Position numbers and translations under genes: made by a program. Below are positions 8,764 to 16,289 of a stretch of DNA of 64,000 bases, in pieces. This DNA is from Candidatus Margulisiibacteriota bacterium (lineage in GTDB: Bacteria > Margulisbacteria > WOR-1 > O2-12-FULL-45-9 > XYB2-FULL-48-7). Each line of letters starts with the position of its first letter. Within the stretch, counting starts at the first letter, position 1. The notes under the pieces are model-generated. The model searched no databases. It had not been told where the DNA came from and was given only the letters and a program-made list of their open reading frames with translations. The stretch spans positions 196,631 through 260,630 of the forward strand of contig JALOPZ010000002.1 in the NCBI GenBank assembly GCA_025453605.1. The letters run 5' to 3'.

Positions 8764-8837
8764 GCCCCCGTAGCTCAGATGGACAGAGCAGCGGTTTCCT
8801 AAACCGTTGGTCGCGAGTTCGAATCCCGCCGGGGGCA
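8764..8837 (+). tRNA. tRNA-Arg (anticodon CCU)
   Basis: A 74-nt cloverleaf folds with acceptor GCCCCCG/CGGGGGC, D-stem GCTC/GAGC, anticodon stem GCGGT/ACCGT around the loop TTCCTAA (anticodon CCT, reading AGG), a 5-nt variable loop and the T-loop TTCGAAT. The T-stem GCGAG/CCCGC has one A-C mismatch at its fourth pair. CCA is not encoded. It lies 2 nt after panB and 7 nt before aroK on the same strand, so it is probably processed out of the operon transcript. Confidence 0.93.
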
Positions 8838-8844
8838 ATGAAGT

Positions 8845-9351
8845 ATGAACATTATTTTGATCGGATTCATGGGGGCCGGCAAAAGCGCGGTCGGGCAGCT
8901 GCTGGCGCGCGATCTGGGGTATAATTACCTCGACACCGACACGCTGATCGAGCAGACGGAAAAGCGGAGCGTCAGCGCGATCTTTGCGGCGGAGGGCGAG
9001 GCGCACTTTCGCGACCTGGAGAGCGAAGTGCTCAAAACCCTGCAGGATTACGACGGCTTTGTCCTGTCGACCGGCGGCGGGATGGTTTTGCGGGCGGAGA
9101 ATATCTCCCTGCTCAAGTCGCTGGGCAAGGTTATTCTGCTCTGGGCCGATCCGGCGACGCTTTACGAGCGGGTCAAGAACGAAACGCACCGGCCGCTCTT
9201 AAAAGTAGACGATCCGCTGGCCGAGATCAAAAAGCGGCTCACGGATCGCGAGCCGAACTACCGGGCGGCGGCCGACGAGACGATCAATACGGCCGGCCAG
9301 GAGCCGGCGGAAATAGTTGAGGAGATCAAACAATGGCTAAAGTCAAAGTAG
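8845..9351 (+). CDS. aroK: shikimate kinase
   Basis: Phosphorylates shikimate in chorismate synthesis. The 168-residue P-loop kinase has Walker A GFMGAGKSA (7-15), the shikimate/Mg-binding DTD (30-32), the FRDLE arginine (56), the GGG loop (77-79), the lid segment THRPLL and the adenine-binding C-terminal region. Full length for the family. It begins directly after the tRNA gene without a strong ribosome-binding site and overlaps aroB by 19 nt, so the two shikimate-pathway steps are translationally coupled. Confidence 0.95.
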   Translation: MNIILIGFMGAGKSAVGQLLARDLGYNYLDTDTLIEQTEKRSVSAIFAAEGEAHFRDLESEVLKTLQDYDGFVLSTGGGMVLRAENISLLKSLGKVILLWADPATLYERVKNETHRPLLKVDDPLAEIKKRLTDREPNYRAAADETINTAGQEPAEIVEEIKQWLKSK

Positions 9352-10442
9352 ACCTGAAAGAGCGCGGCTACGATATCCTGATCGGCTCGGACAACCTGGC
9401 CGAGCTCGGTAAACTGGTCCACGACCAGAAGTGGGGGCGGGAGATCTTTATCATTACCGACCCGCTGGTCAACGACCTTTACGGCGACCAGGTCCGCCGG
9501 GGTTTTAAAGAGCAGGTCCGGACGATCGAGCTGCAGCGCGGCGAGCGCTACAAAAATCTGGGCGAGGCGGGGAAGATCTACGACCAGCTGGTCAAAATGA
9601 AAGCGCACCGCGACGCCCTGATCATCGCTCTCGGCGGCGGAGTGATCGGTGACATTGCCGGATACATCGCCGCGACCTACATGCGCGGGATCAACTATCT
9701 TCAAGTTCCGACGACCCTGCTGGCCCAGGTCGATGCCGCGATCGGCGGCAAGACCGGGGTAAACCATCCCCGGGGAAAGAACCTGATCGGCTGTTTCTAC
9801 CAGCCGAGGGGCGTGTATATCGACGTGGCGACACTGGCGACGCTGCCGGCCCGCGAACTGCGGACCGGGCTGGCGGAGGTGGTCAAATACGGCGTGATCG
9901 AGGACGCCGATTTCTTCAAGTTCCTGGAGGCGAACGCCCACCAGCTCAACACCCGGACCTTCGAAAGCGACGAGACCAAACAGGCGGCGTTCAAGCTCTG
10001 GCAGACGATCGTCCTGGAAGCGGCCAAGATCAAGGCGAAGATCGTCGAAAAGGACGAGAAAGAGAAGGGGCTGCGGATGGTCCTTAACTACGGGCACACT
10101 GTCGGCCACGCGCTGGAATCGCTGACCCGCTACCGGACCTACAATCACGGCGAAGCGGTGGCGGTCGGCATGGTGGCGGCGGCGCTGATCGCGAGCAAGA
10201 TGCGGATGCTCGACGGGGAAGGGGTCGCGCGGTTGGTCAGCCTGCTGGAAAAGCTGGAGCTGCCGACCCGGATCGAAGGATTGCCGGTGGCCAAACTGGT
10301 CAACTATCTTGGCCTGGACAAAAAGGTCAAGGCCGGGCGGGTCAATTTTGTCCTGCCGGAGAAACTGGGGCGGGTCGTGATCCGCAACGACGTGCCGGCG
10401 GCGGTCATCAGGCAGGTCCTGACGGAGCTGGGGGCGGCATGA
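9333..10442 (+). CDS. aroB: 3-dehydroquinate synthase
   Basis: Cyclises DAHP to 3-dehydroquinate with NAD+ and Zn2+. The 369-residue protein is canonical: GGGVIGDIAG (101-110), PTTLLAQVDAAIGGKTGVN region with catalytic lysine K140, the zinc ligand E182 in LAEVVKYG, and the zinc histidines in NYGHTVGHALE (H255) and NHGEAVAVGM (H272). It provides the in-window reference against which the diverged cyclase at 24810 can be judged. It overlaps aroK by 19 nt and tyrS by 4 nt (ATGA). Confidence 0.96.
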   Translation: MAKVKVDLKERGYDILIGSDNLAELGKLVHDQKWGREIFIITDPLVNDLYGDQVRRGFKEQVRTIELQRGERYKNLGEAGKIYDQLVKMKAHRDALIIALGGGVIGDIAGYIAATYMRGINYLQVPTTLLAQVDAAIGGKTGVNHPRGKNLIGCFYQPRGVYIDVATLATLPARELRTGLAEVVKYGVIEDADFFKFLEANAHQLNTRTFESDETKQAAFKLWQTIVLEAAKIKAKIVEKDEKEKGLRMVLNYGHTVGHALESLTRYRTYNHGEAVAVGMVAAALIASKMRMLDGEGVARLVSLLEKLELPTRIEGLPVAKLVNYLGLDKKVKAGRVNFVLPEKLGRVVIRNDVPAAVIRQVLTELGAA

Positions 10443-11599
10443 GCGAGCTGGAACAGATCAAGCGCGGCGCCGTCGAACTGATCCCGGAAGATGAACTGCT
10501 GGCTAAGCTGAAGAAAGGGAAGCCGCTCAAGATCAAATGGGGAGCCGATCCCTCCGCGCCTGATATTCATCTCGGCCACACCGTGGTCCTGCACAAGCTG
10601 CAGCAGTTCCAGGCGCTCGGTCATGAGATCATCTTCATCATCGGCGATTTTACCGCCCGGATCGGCGATCCGACCGGCAAGTCGGAAACCCGCAAGCCGC
10701 TGACCGAGGCCGAGGTCGCGCAGAATGCCAAAACCTATCAGGACCAGGTGTTTAAGGTCCTCGACCGGAAGAAGACTAAAGTGGTGTATAACAGCCACTG
10801 GCTGAAAAAGCTGACGATCGAGGATACGATCAAGCTGGCGGGGAAATACACGGTCGCCCGGATGCTGGAGCGCGACGACTTTATGAACCGCTTCGAAAAA
10901 GAGCGGCCGATCTCGATCCACGAGTTCCTTTATCCGCTGATCCAGGGTTACGATTCGGTCGAGATCAAAGCCGACGTTGAGGTCGGCGGGACCGACCAGA
11001 AATTCAACATGCTGGTCGGCCGCGAGCTGCAGCGCGAGTTCGGCGCGGCGCCGCAGGTCATATTGACCATGCCGCTGCTGGAGGGGACCGACGGCGTCCA
11101 GAAAATGAGCAAGTCGCTCAATAACTATATCGGGGTGACCGAGCCGCCCGCCCAGATCTTCGGCAAGACGATGTCGATCTCCGACCCGCTGATGCTCCGC
11201 TATTACGAGCTGTTGACCGACCGCCCGCTGGCCGAGATCCGGGCGATGCATCCCAAAGAAGCCAAAAAGCTGCTGGCGCGGACCCTGGTCGCCCGGTTCT
11301 ATTCAGAAAAAGAGGCGATCGCGGCCGAAGAAGAATTTGAAACGATCTTTAAGTCGGGCGGGAAGCCGGAGGAGATCGAGACGGTTAAGCTGAAAAATAA
11401 GAGCGGCAACATTCTGGATGTTTTGACCTGGACCGGACTGGCAAAATCTCGTTCCGATGCTAAACGCTTGGTTCAGCAGGGTGGAGTGTCTATTGATAAC
11501 GAGCCGGTTAGCAGTGAGATGATGGTTGTAGATCTGACCAAAGAACATCTGCTCAAAGTGGGCAAACGGCGCTTTCTGCGGGTAATTACCCAGGCATAA
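10439..11599 (+). CDS. tyrS: tyrosyl-tRNA synthetase
   Basis: Charges tRNA-Tyr. The 386-residue class I synthetase has the HIGH-type motif HLGH (44-47), the tyrosine/ATP-binding IGDFTARIGDP segment, VGGTDQKFN, and the KMSKS loop (222-226). A C-terminal S4 RNA-binding domain occupies about 325-386 (SRSDAKRLVQQGGVS). Domain order and the short KMSKS form fit the TyrZ/TyrS2-like branch. It ends the metabolic operon; the overlap with aroB ties tyrosine use to aromatic amino-acid synthesis. Confidence 0.95.
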   Translation: MSELEQIKRGAVELIPEDELLAKLKKGKPLKIKWGADPSAPDIHLGHTVVLHKLQQFQALGHEIIFIIGDFTARIGDPTGKSETRKPLTEAEVAQNAKTYQDQVFKVLDRKKTKVVYNSHWLKKLTIEDTIKLAGKYTVARMLERDDFMNRFEKERPISIHEFLYPLIQGYDSVEIKADVEVGGTDQKFNMLVGRELQREFGAAPQVILTMPLLEGTDGVQKMSKSLNNYIGVTEPPAQIFGKTMSISDPLMLRYYELLTDRPLAEIRAMHPKEAKKLLARTLVARFYSEKEAIAAEEEFETIFKSGGKPEEIETVKLKNKSGNILDVLTWTGLAKSRSDAKRLVQQGGVSIDNEPVSSEMMVVDLTKEHLLKVGKRRFLRVITQA

Positions 11600-11637
11600 C
11601 CCCCACGGCTTATATTTGCTATTAGTTCATTGCCACC

Positions 11638-11664
11638 CGGCTCCCCCTTATTAAGGGGGAGCCG
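11638..11664. terminator. strong GC-rich stem-loop after tyrS (possible terminator)
   Basis: CGGCTCCCCCTTA and TAAGGGGGAGCCG form a near-perfect 27-nt hairpin, 38 nt after the tyrS stop. No T-tract follows on either strand, so intrinsic termination is uncertain; it could be a Rho-dependent 3' end, a transcript-stabilising stem or a dispersed palindrome. The remainder of 11600-11709 holds only a weak second stem, CTCGG-ATAAG-CCGAG (11683-11697). Confidence 0.5.
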
Positions 11665-11709
11665 ACAACTGCCACCTGATTACTCGGATAAGCCGAGGGG
11701 GTAAAACCC

Positions 11710-11738
11710 TTGACAAATATCACTGAAATCCCTACAAT
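11710..11738 (+). promoter_or_regulatory. near-consensus promoter of the polysaccharide operon
   Basis: TTGACA (11710-11715) and TACAAT (11733-11738) are separated by exactly 17 nt. Transcription would start near 11745, within the left arm of the palindrome that follows. This promoter would feed the winged-helix gene and the long run of overlapping polysaccharide genes after it. Confidence 0.8.
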
Positions 11739-11764
11739 GTTCACCGGATGAACATATGGTGAAC
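11739..11764 (+). promoter_or_regulatory. candidate operator: GTTCACC...GGTGAAC inverted repeat
   Basis: GTTCACC (11739-11745) and GGTGAAC (11758-11764) are perfect 7-bp inverted arms with a 12-nt spacer, sitting on the predicted transcription start. TGAACATATGG is also directly repeated (11749-11759 and 11760-11770). Position and symmetry suit a dimeric repressor, most simply the winged-helix protein encoded next. A 4-codon ATG frame (11748-11762) lies inside. Confidence 0.5.
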
Positions 11765-11766
11765 AT

Positions 11767-12288
11767 ATGGTCGACGCCAACGAATTAAAAGTCATTAACG
11801 AGCTGTCGCGCCGGAAGGACCTGACCCAGCGGGAGCTGGCGCAGCGGACCAGGCTTTCCCTCGGGGCGGTCAATATCATCATCAAACGCCTGGTCAAGCG
11901 CGGCCTGCTCAAAACCCTGAACCTGAGCCCCCGGAAAGCGGAGTATCTGATCACCCCCAAAGGTTTTTCCGAAAAAACGAAGAAGTCGTACAATTATATC
12001 CTCAAGACGGTCGACCTGGTCAAACGGATCAAAGAGGAGATCGCCCGGATCGTCCTGGACGAGTACAACCGGGGGCAGAAGCGGTTCATCATTCTGGGCC
12101 ATGACGACCTGGCCGATATCATCGAACTGGCGCTCAAGGGCTTTGCTTATGAACGGGTCGATTCTTTGGCCCAGATCAAGGAGAAGGACCCGCTGGTCCT
12201 GATCGGGAAAAAGGGACTTAAAGCCAACGGCTTCCGCTCGATCAACCTGGGTGAGCGGCTGAACGAGCAATACTGGGGGGTCGAATGA
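11767..12288 (+). CDS. winged-helix transcriptional regulator with extra C-terminal domain
   Basis: The 173-residue protein has an N-terminal winged helix (residues 5-66): LTQRELAQRTRLSLGAVNIIIKR holds the recognition helix and LLKTLNLSPRKAEYLITPKG the wing, as in MarR-like or Lrp-type domains. A helical linker (SYNYILKTVDLVKRIKEE, 74-91) may mediate dimerisation. The C-terminal part (about 100-170) looks alpha/beta (RFIILGHDDLADIIELAL) and may sense a ligand. It is the first gene of the operon, overlaps the flippase by 4 nt, and probably controls the operon through the palindrome in its leader. Partner and ligand are unknown. Confidence 0.72.
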   Translation: MVDANELKVINELSRRKDLTQRELAQRTRLSLGAVNIIIKRLVKRGLLKTLNLSPRKAEYLITPKGFSEKTKKSYNYILKTVDLVKRIKEEIARIVLDEYNRGQKRFIILGHDDLADIIELALKGFAYERVDSLAQIKEKDPLVLIGKKGLKANGFRSINLGERLNEQYWGVE

Positions 12289-13742
12289 GCGGCAGTCTGA
12301 CCAGACGCGTGGCCCAGAACGCTTTTTGGCTGTTTGGTGGGTCAGCCCTGGCGAAATTGTTCGATTTCGTTTTGGTTATTTACCTGGCGCGCACTTTGAC
12401 CGCGGCCGGTTTTGGACTGCTGTCAGTAGCCCAAGCCGTTTTACTTTATTTGCTCTTGATCATTGACAGCGGCACCGCCCTGCAAGGCGCCAAGGAGATC
12501 GCCCGGCGCCCGGCCGATGTTTCCCTGGTCAGCAGTAATCTGTTAGCGCTCAGGCTGCTCCTGGCCTTGATCGTTTTTATTCTGGCGAGTGCCGGCCTTA
12601 GCTGGTTGCCGCTGGCCGCCGACCTAAAATCGTTGCTGCTTATTTCTTTTTTGCTGGTTTTTGCCAAAGCGCTGACCGTCGACTGGGTGTTCCAGGGCCT
12701 GGAACAGATGGGTTACGTTGCCCTTTTTCGGGTTGTCCAGCAGTTACTGTCTTTTGGGCTGATCTTGCTGTTCATCAAGAGCGCATCAGCGCTGCTCCTG
12801 GTCCCCGGGCTGCAACTGGCGGGGGCAATGATCTCAGCCCTGTTACTTCTCTTGATCATGTTCTGGCGTTTTGCTCCTTTTTCCCTGGCAATTTTACAAC
12901 CGCGGTTATGGCGTACTTATCTGGCCGCGGCTCTACCGCTAGGCGCTTCCGCGATCTTTATGCAAATCTATTATAACCTGGACGTGATCATGCTGGGCAT
13001 AATGCAGCGGCCGGAGATCGTTGGCTGGTACTCGGCGGCTTACAAGGTGTTCTTCCTCTTCCTGGGTACAATGGGGGTCCTTTCCGCTGCGGTGTTTCCG
13101 ATCGTCTGCCATAAATTCGCGCAGGACCGGGCTGGCGCGGTCTCGTTCTTGAACAAATACGCCCATTTGCTGTTGCTGGTTTTTATCCCGATCGTCGTCC
13201 TGGGCATGATCTGCGCCGAACCGGCGATGCGGCTTTTATTCGGTGGACAATATGCCGCCGGCTCTCTGGCGCTGAAAATCTTGCTGCTCAATATCTTGAT
13301 CATTACCGGCAGCGGGATCTATGGTTCGCTGGTCCTGGTGCCCACCGGCCGCAATAAGGCTTTTATGATCAGCGTTGGCCTGGGGGCGGTATGCAATATC
13401 GCTCTTAACCTCTGGCTGATCCCGGCCTTCAGTCTTAATGGCGCGGCGGGCGCGACTTTAGTGACGGAGCTGATCGTTCTGGGAGCATTTTATTATTGGG
13501 CGCGGAGAGAGCTCTCTATCGACTGGCTAAGTCTTGTCTACCGGCCAGGCGTTGCGGCGTTACTCGCTGTTCTCGTGGTCCAAATATCCGCAGCGCTGGT
13601 GCCCGCGAGCAGCTGGCGATATTTGCTGGTGACCGCCCCGGTCTTCAGCGCGACTTATTTGCTCGTTTTGGGGTTGACCGGCGAACAAAAATTCATTTGG
13701 GGCTTTATCAGTGAGCTTATGGTAGTGGGGAAACTAAAATGA
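12285..13742 (+). CDS. oligosaccharide flippase, Wzx-like (MATE/MOP superfamily)
   Basis: Predicted to flip undecaprenyl-linked glycan units across the inner membrane. The 485-residue protein is highly hydrophobic with about 12-14 membrane segments, begins with the family-typical VAQNAFWLFGGSALAKLFDF and keeps the amphipathic YLARTLTAAGFGLL segment. The region IYYNLDVIMLG in the middle is the conserved PST-family seventh-helix motif. It sits between the regulator and a GT2 gene, with 4-nt overlaps on both sides. A second, diverged flippase occurs at 44427, so two different export routes are likely. Confidence 0.85.
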   Translation: MSGSLTRRVAQNAFWLFGGSALAKLFDFVLVIYLARTLTAAGFGLLSVAQAVLLYLLLIIDSGTALQGAKEIARRPADVSLVSSNLLALRLLLALIVFILASAGLSWLPLAADLKSLLLISFLLVFAKALTVDWVFQGLEQMGYVALFRVVQQLLSFGLILLFIKSASALLLVPGLQLAGAMISALLLLLIMFWRFAPFSLAILQPRLWRTYLAAALPLGASAIFMQIYYNLDVIMLGIMQRPEIVGWYSAAYKVFFLFLGTMGVLSAAVFPIVCHKFAQDRAGAVSFLNKYAHLLLLVFIPIVVLGMICAEPAMRLLFGGQYAAGSLALKILLLNILIITGSGIYGSLVLVPTGRNKAFMISVGLGAVCNIALNLWLIPAFSLNGAAGATLVTELIVLGAFYYWARRELSIDWLSLVYRPGVAALLAVLVVQISAALVPASSWRYLLVTAPVFSATYLLVLGLTGEQKFIWGFISELMVVGKLK

Positions 13743-14629
13743 CAAAAACCTTGGTCGGCGTCGTGATCTTGCACTGGAACGGCGCGGCGGACACGATCGA
13801 ATGTCTGGCTTCGCTCAGTCTGGTCAATGACGTTGACCTCAAGATCATTGTGGTCGATAACGGTTCGACCGATGGATCAGCGGCGCAAATAAAAGAACGG
13901 TTCGGCGATCGGGTCGACCTGCTCTTGTTGCCGCAAAACCTCGGTTTTGCGCGCGGTAATAACGCCGGCATCCGTTATGCCTGCGAACAAGCCCGGCCAG
14001 AATACCTGATCGTGATGAACAACGATGTGACCGTCACCCCTGATTTCGCCCGGCCGCTGCTGGCTGCTCTGGCAAGCGATCCGGCCGCTGCTTTGGCCGC
14101 GCCCATGATCCTTGACCTCCCCCGTAAAATATTTTGGCAAAGACCGATCGTCCAGCGCTTCAACCTCCTGACCTATCTTTGCTGGGCGACGCCGCTTTAC
14201 CGCTGGACCTCGCGCTTTATTCGACTCGACCTCCGGCAGTCGAGCCGGGTCTATGCCGTGCCCGGGAGCTGTTTCTGTTTTCGGCGGAATCACCTGGAGA
14301 AGATCGACTTCTTTGATGAGCGGACATTTCTCGGCTCGGAAGAATATATTATCGCGGAAAAACTGCGGCAGACCGGCCTGGGAACGGTTTTCGTGCCGGC
14401 CAGCGTGGTTTATCACCGGGTCGGTCGGGCGACCGATAAACTAGCGGCCGCAGTCAAGGCTGCGGCCTTTCTGCGCAGCGAGCGGTATTGCTTGATCGAA
14501 TATTTTCGTTTCAGTTTTCCAGCCCGGCTGCTGATCAGAGCCTGGCGGTCAATATTGTACGCCGGCCAGCTGCTGCCGCGGGGAGAACTGAAAGAGTGGC
14601 TCAAGATCGTTGGGGGGGTGCCTGTATGA
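13739..14629 (+). CDS. glycosyltransferase family 2, rhamnosyltransferase-like
   Basis: A 296-residue GT-A enzyme. It has the N-terminal VVILHWNGAADTIECLASL, the nucleotide-binding IIVVDNGSTDGS, NNAGIRYA and the metal-binding region LIVMNNDVTVTP (DxD equivalent NND). The GSCFCFRR and FLGSEEYIIAEKLRQTG segments are typical of WcaA/rhamnosyltransferase-type members that transfer deoxy sugars to lipid-linked acceptors. A C-terminal helix may contact the membrane. The acceptor cannot be read from sequence. Confidence 0.85.
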   Translation: MTKTLVGVVILHWNGAADTIECLASLSLVNDVDLKIIVVDNGSTDGSAAQIKERFGDRVDLLLLPQNLGFARGNNAGIRYACEQARPEYLIVMNNDVTVTPDFARPLLAALASDPAAALAAPMILDLPRKIFWQRPIVQRFNLLTYLCWATPLYRWTSRFIRLDLRQSSRVYAVPGSCFCFRRNHLEKIDFFDERTFLGSEEYIIAEKLRQTGLGTVFVPASVVYHRVGRATDKLAAAVKAAAFLRSERYCLIEYFRFSFPARLLIRAWRSILYAGQLLPRGELKEWLKIVGGVPV

Positions 14630-15150
14630 AGATCCTGAACGTCGGCTGCGGTAATCAGACCTATGGGACAGATTTCGTTGATCTTTATCCACAGCGGCCA
14701 GGGGTTGCCAAATGCGATGTCGACCGGGAAAAACTGCCTTATGCCGACGCCTCTTTCGACGAAGTCTATTCTGACAATATGATGGAGCACCTAAAGAACC
14801 CGAACCTGGTCCTCTCGGAAATGGTCCGGGTGCTGAAAAAAGGCGGCCGCCTGGTCATTATTACCGATAATGCCTCTTTCTGGGCTTACCATCTGGGCGC
14901 AAAGACGCATTACGGCGGTTATGAGGAGCGGCTCGGCCAGACCGAGGACCGCCATTACGCGTTGTATACCGCCTGGCATCTGACAAACCATTTTCGGGCA
15001 CTCGGTTTGCAGGCGATCGAGCGCGAATACTTACTGATCAAGCACAAGCATTCCAGCCGGCTGCCGGTCAAACTCGGTTCCTGGTTGTTACGGCGGCTGT
15101 GGCCGCACCTGGGATCACCGCAGATCAAGGTCACCGGAGTAAAAACTTGA
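14626..15150 (+). CDS. class I SAM-dependent methyltransferase
   Basis: A 174-residue Rossmann methyltransferase, short but complete: motif I is ILNVGCGN (3-10), followed by CDVDREKLPYADASFDEVYS and EMVRVLKKGGRLVIIT. It is of the Methyltransf_11 type commonly found in O-antigen loci for O- or N-methylation of sugars. The ATG at 14626 overlaps the stop of the glycosyltransferase before it; an upstream in-frame ATG would lie deep inside that gene and is not favoured. The C-terminus is basic (RLPVKLGSWLLRRLW), possibly a membrane contact. Confidence 0.8.
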   Translation: MKILNVGCGNQTYGTDFVDLYPQRPGVAKCDVDREKLPYADASFDEVYSDNMMEHLKNPNLVLSEMVRVLKKGGRLVIITDNASFWAYHLGAKTHYGGYEERLGQTEDRHYALYTAWHLTNHFRALGLQAIEREYLLIKHKHSSRLPVKLGSWLLRRLWPHLGSPQIKVTGVKT

Positions 15151-16289
15151 GGCAGATCCTGTTCTTGGAACAATTTTCCCGGATCAGCGGCGGCCAGGTC
15201 GTGCTGCTGCAGATCATTGACGGGCTTGACCGCCAGCGGTGGTCGCCGCGCGTCGCACTACCGGCGGAAGGGGAGCTGGCGGACGAGTTAGCAAAAAGGA
15301 GCGTACCCTGTCTTATCTGGCCGGTCGGCAGTTATTCCGCCGGCCGCAAGAATATCTGGGACGCGCTCAAATATTTTTATTTTACCGGCCGGCTCGTGCC
15401 GCAGGCGGCAGCGTACATTAAAAAAGAGGGGATCTCTCTGGTTTACGCCAATGCGCCGCGAACTTTTCTCTGGGGGACGTTCGCGGCCCGCCTGGCGGGC
15501 CGCCCGATCGTCTGGCACCTGCACAGTATTCTGGCCGGTCCGGAGTTATGGCTATGTCGCTTATTCGACCGGCTCTGCCGGATCGATCTGCTTATTGCCA
15601 TCTCCCGGGCGGTCGCTAAGCCGTTCTCGGCTGCGACCGGTAACCGCCTGAAAGTTATTTACAATGGTGTTGACCCGGCCCGCTTTCAGGTTGAGGCGGA
15701 AGAAGCAGCAGCCTGGCGGCGAATGAACGATATCCCGCCGGCGGCTAAAGTGATCACCTATGTCGGCCAGATCGCGAAGTGGAAAGGGGTCGAAACGCTC
15801 CTCCGGGCGGCGAAAAAGGTCCTGAGCGAGGAACCGACGGCGATCTTCCTGCTGGCCGGTTCGCGGTTGTTCGGCGGGGACGAGATTGAGGCCGGCGCCG
15901 GCGACCAACGGATCAGATGGCTGGGGCAAAGGAACGATATTCCGCTCCTCCTGGCCGCGACCGATCTCCTGGTCGTCCCGTCGCTTAAACCGGAACCGCT
16001 GTCCCTCGCCTTGCTAGAGGGAATGGCAGCCGGTAAGGCGGTGATCGCGACCGAGCACGGTGGTCCCGGCGAAGTTATTACCAACGGCTGCGACGGACTG
16101 CTTTGCCGACCGGGAGATCAAGCGGTGTTGGCCGCAGCGATCCTTGCGCTGTTGGGTGATCAGCAGCGCCGGCTGGTATTAGGCCAGAACGCCCGCCGGA
16201 CGGCGATCGAACGGTTCGCCTTAGCCGGTTTTCAAGCAGAGCTGAATAGGAACATCGACCGGGTCGTCGAAAAAGGGATAACAGCATGA
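15147..16289 (+). CDS. glycosyltransferase family 4 (GT-B)
   Basis: A 380-residue retaining GT-B enzyme. The N-terminal domain opens with ILFLEQFSRISGGQVVLLQ; the C-terminal domain has VIYNGVDPARF, ITYVGQIAKWKGVETLLRA and the EX7E motif EPLSLALLEG, then HGGPGEVI. I place the start at a TTG (15147) whose TTGA overlaps the methyltransferase stop; the next in-frame ATG lies far downstream in the domain, and a start further up would overlap the methyltransferase by about 50 nt. It probably adds one sugar of the operon's repeat unit. Confidence 0.83.
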   Translation: MRQILFLEQFSRISGGQVVLLQIIDGLDRQRWSPRVALPAEGELADELAKRSVPCLIWPVGSYSAGRKNIWDALKYFYFTGRLVPQAAAYIKKEGISLVYANAPRTFLWGTFAARLAGRPIVWHLHSILAGPELWLCRLFDRLCRIDLLIAISRAVAKPFSAATGNRLKVIYNGVDPARFQVEAEEAAAWRRMNDIPPAAKVITYVGQIAKWKGVETLLRAAKKVLSEEPTAIFLLAGSRLFGGDEIEAGAGDQRIRWLGQRNDIPLLLAATDLLVVPSLKPEPLSLALLEGMAAGKAVIATEHGGPGEVITNGCDGLLCRPGDQAVLAAAILALLGDQQRRLVLGQNARRTAIERFALAGFQAELNRNIDRVVEKGITA

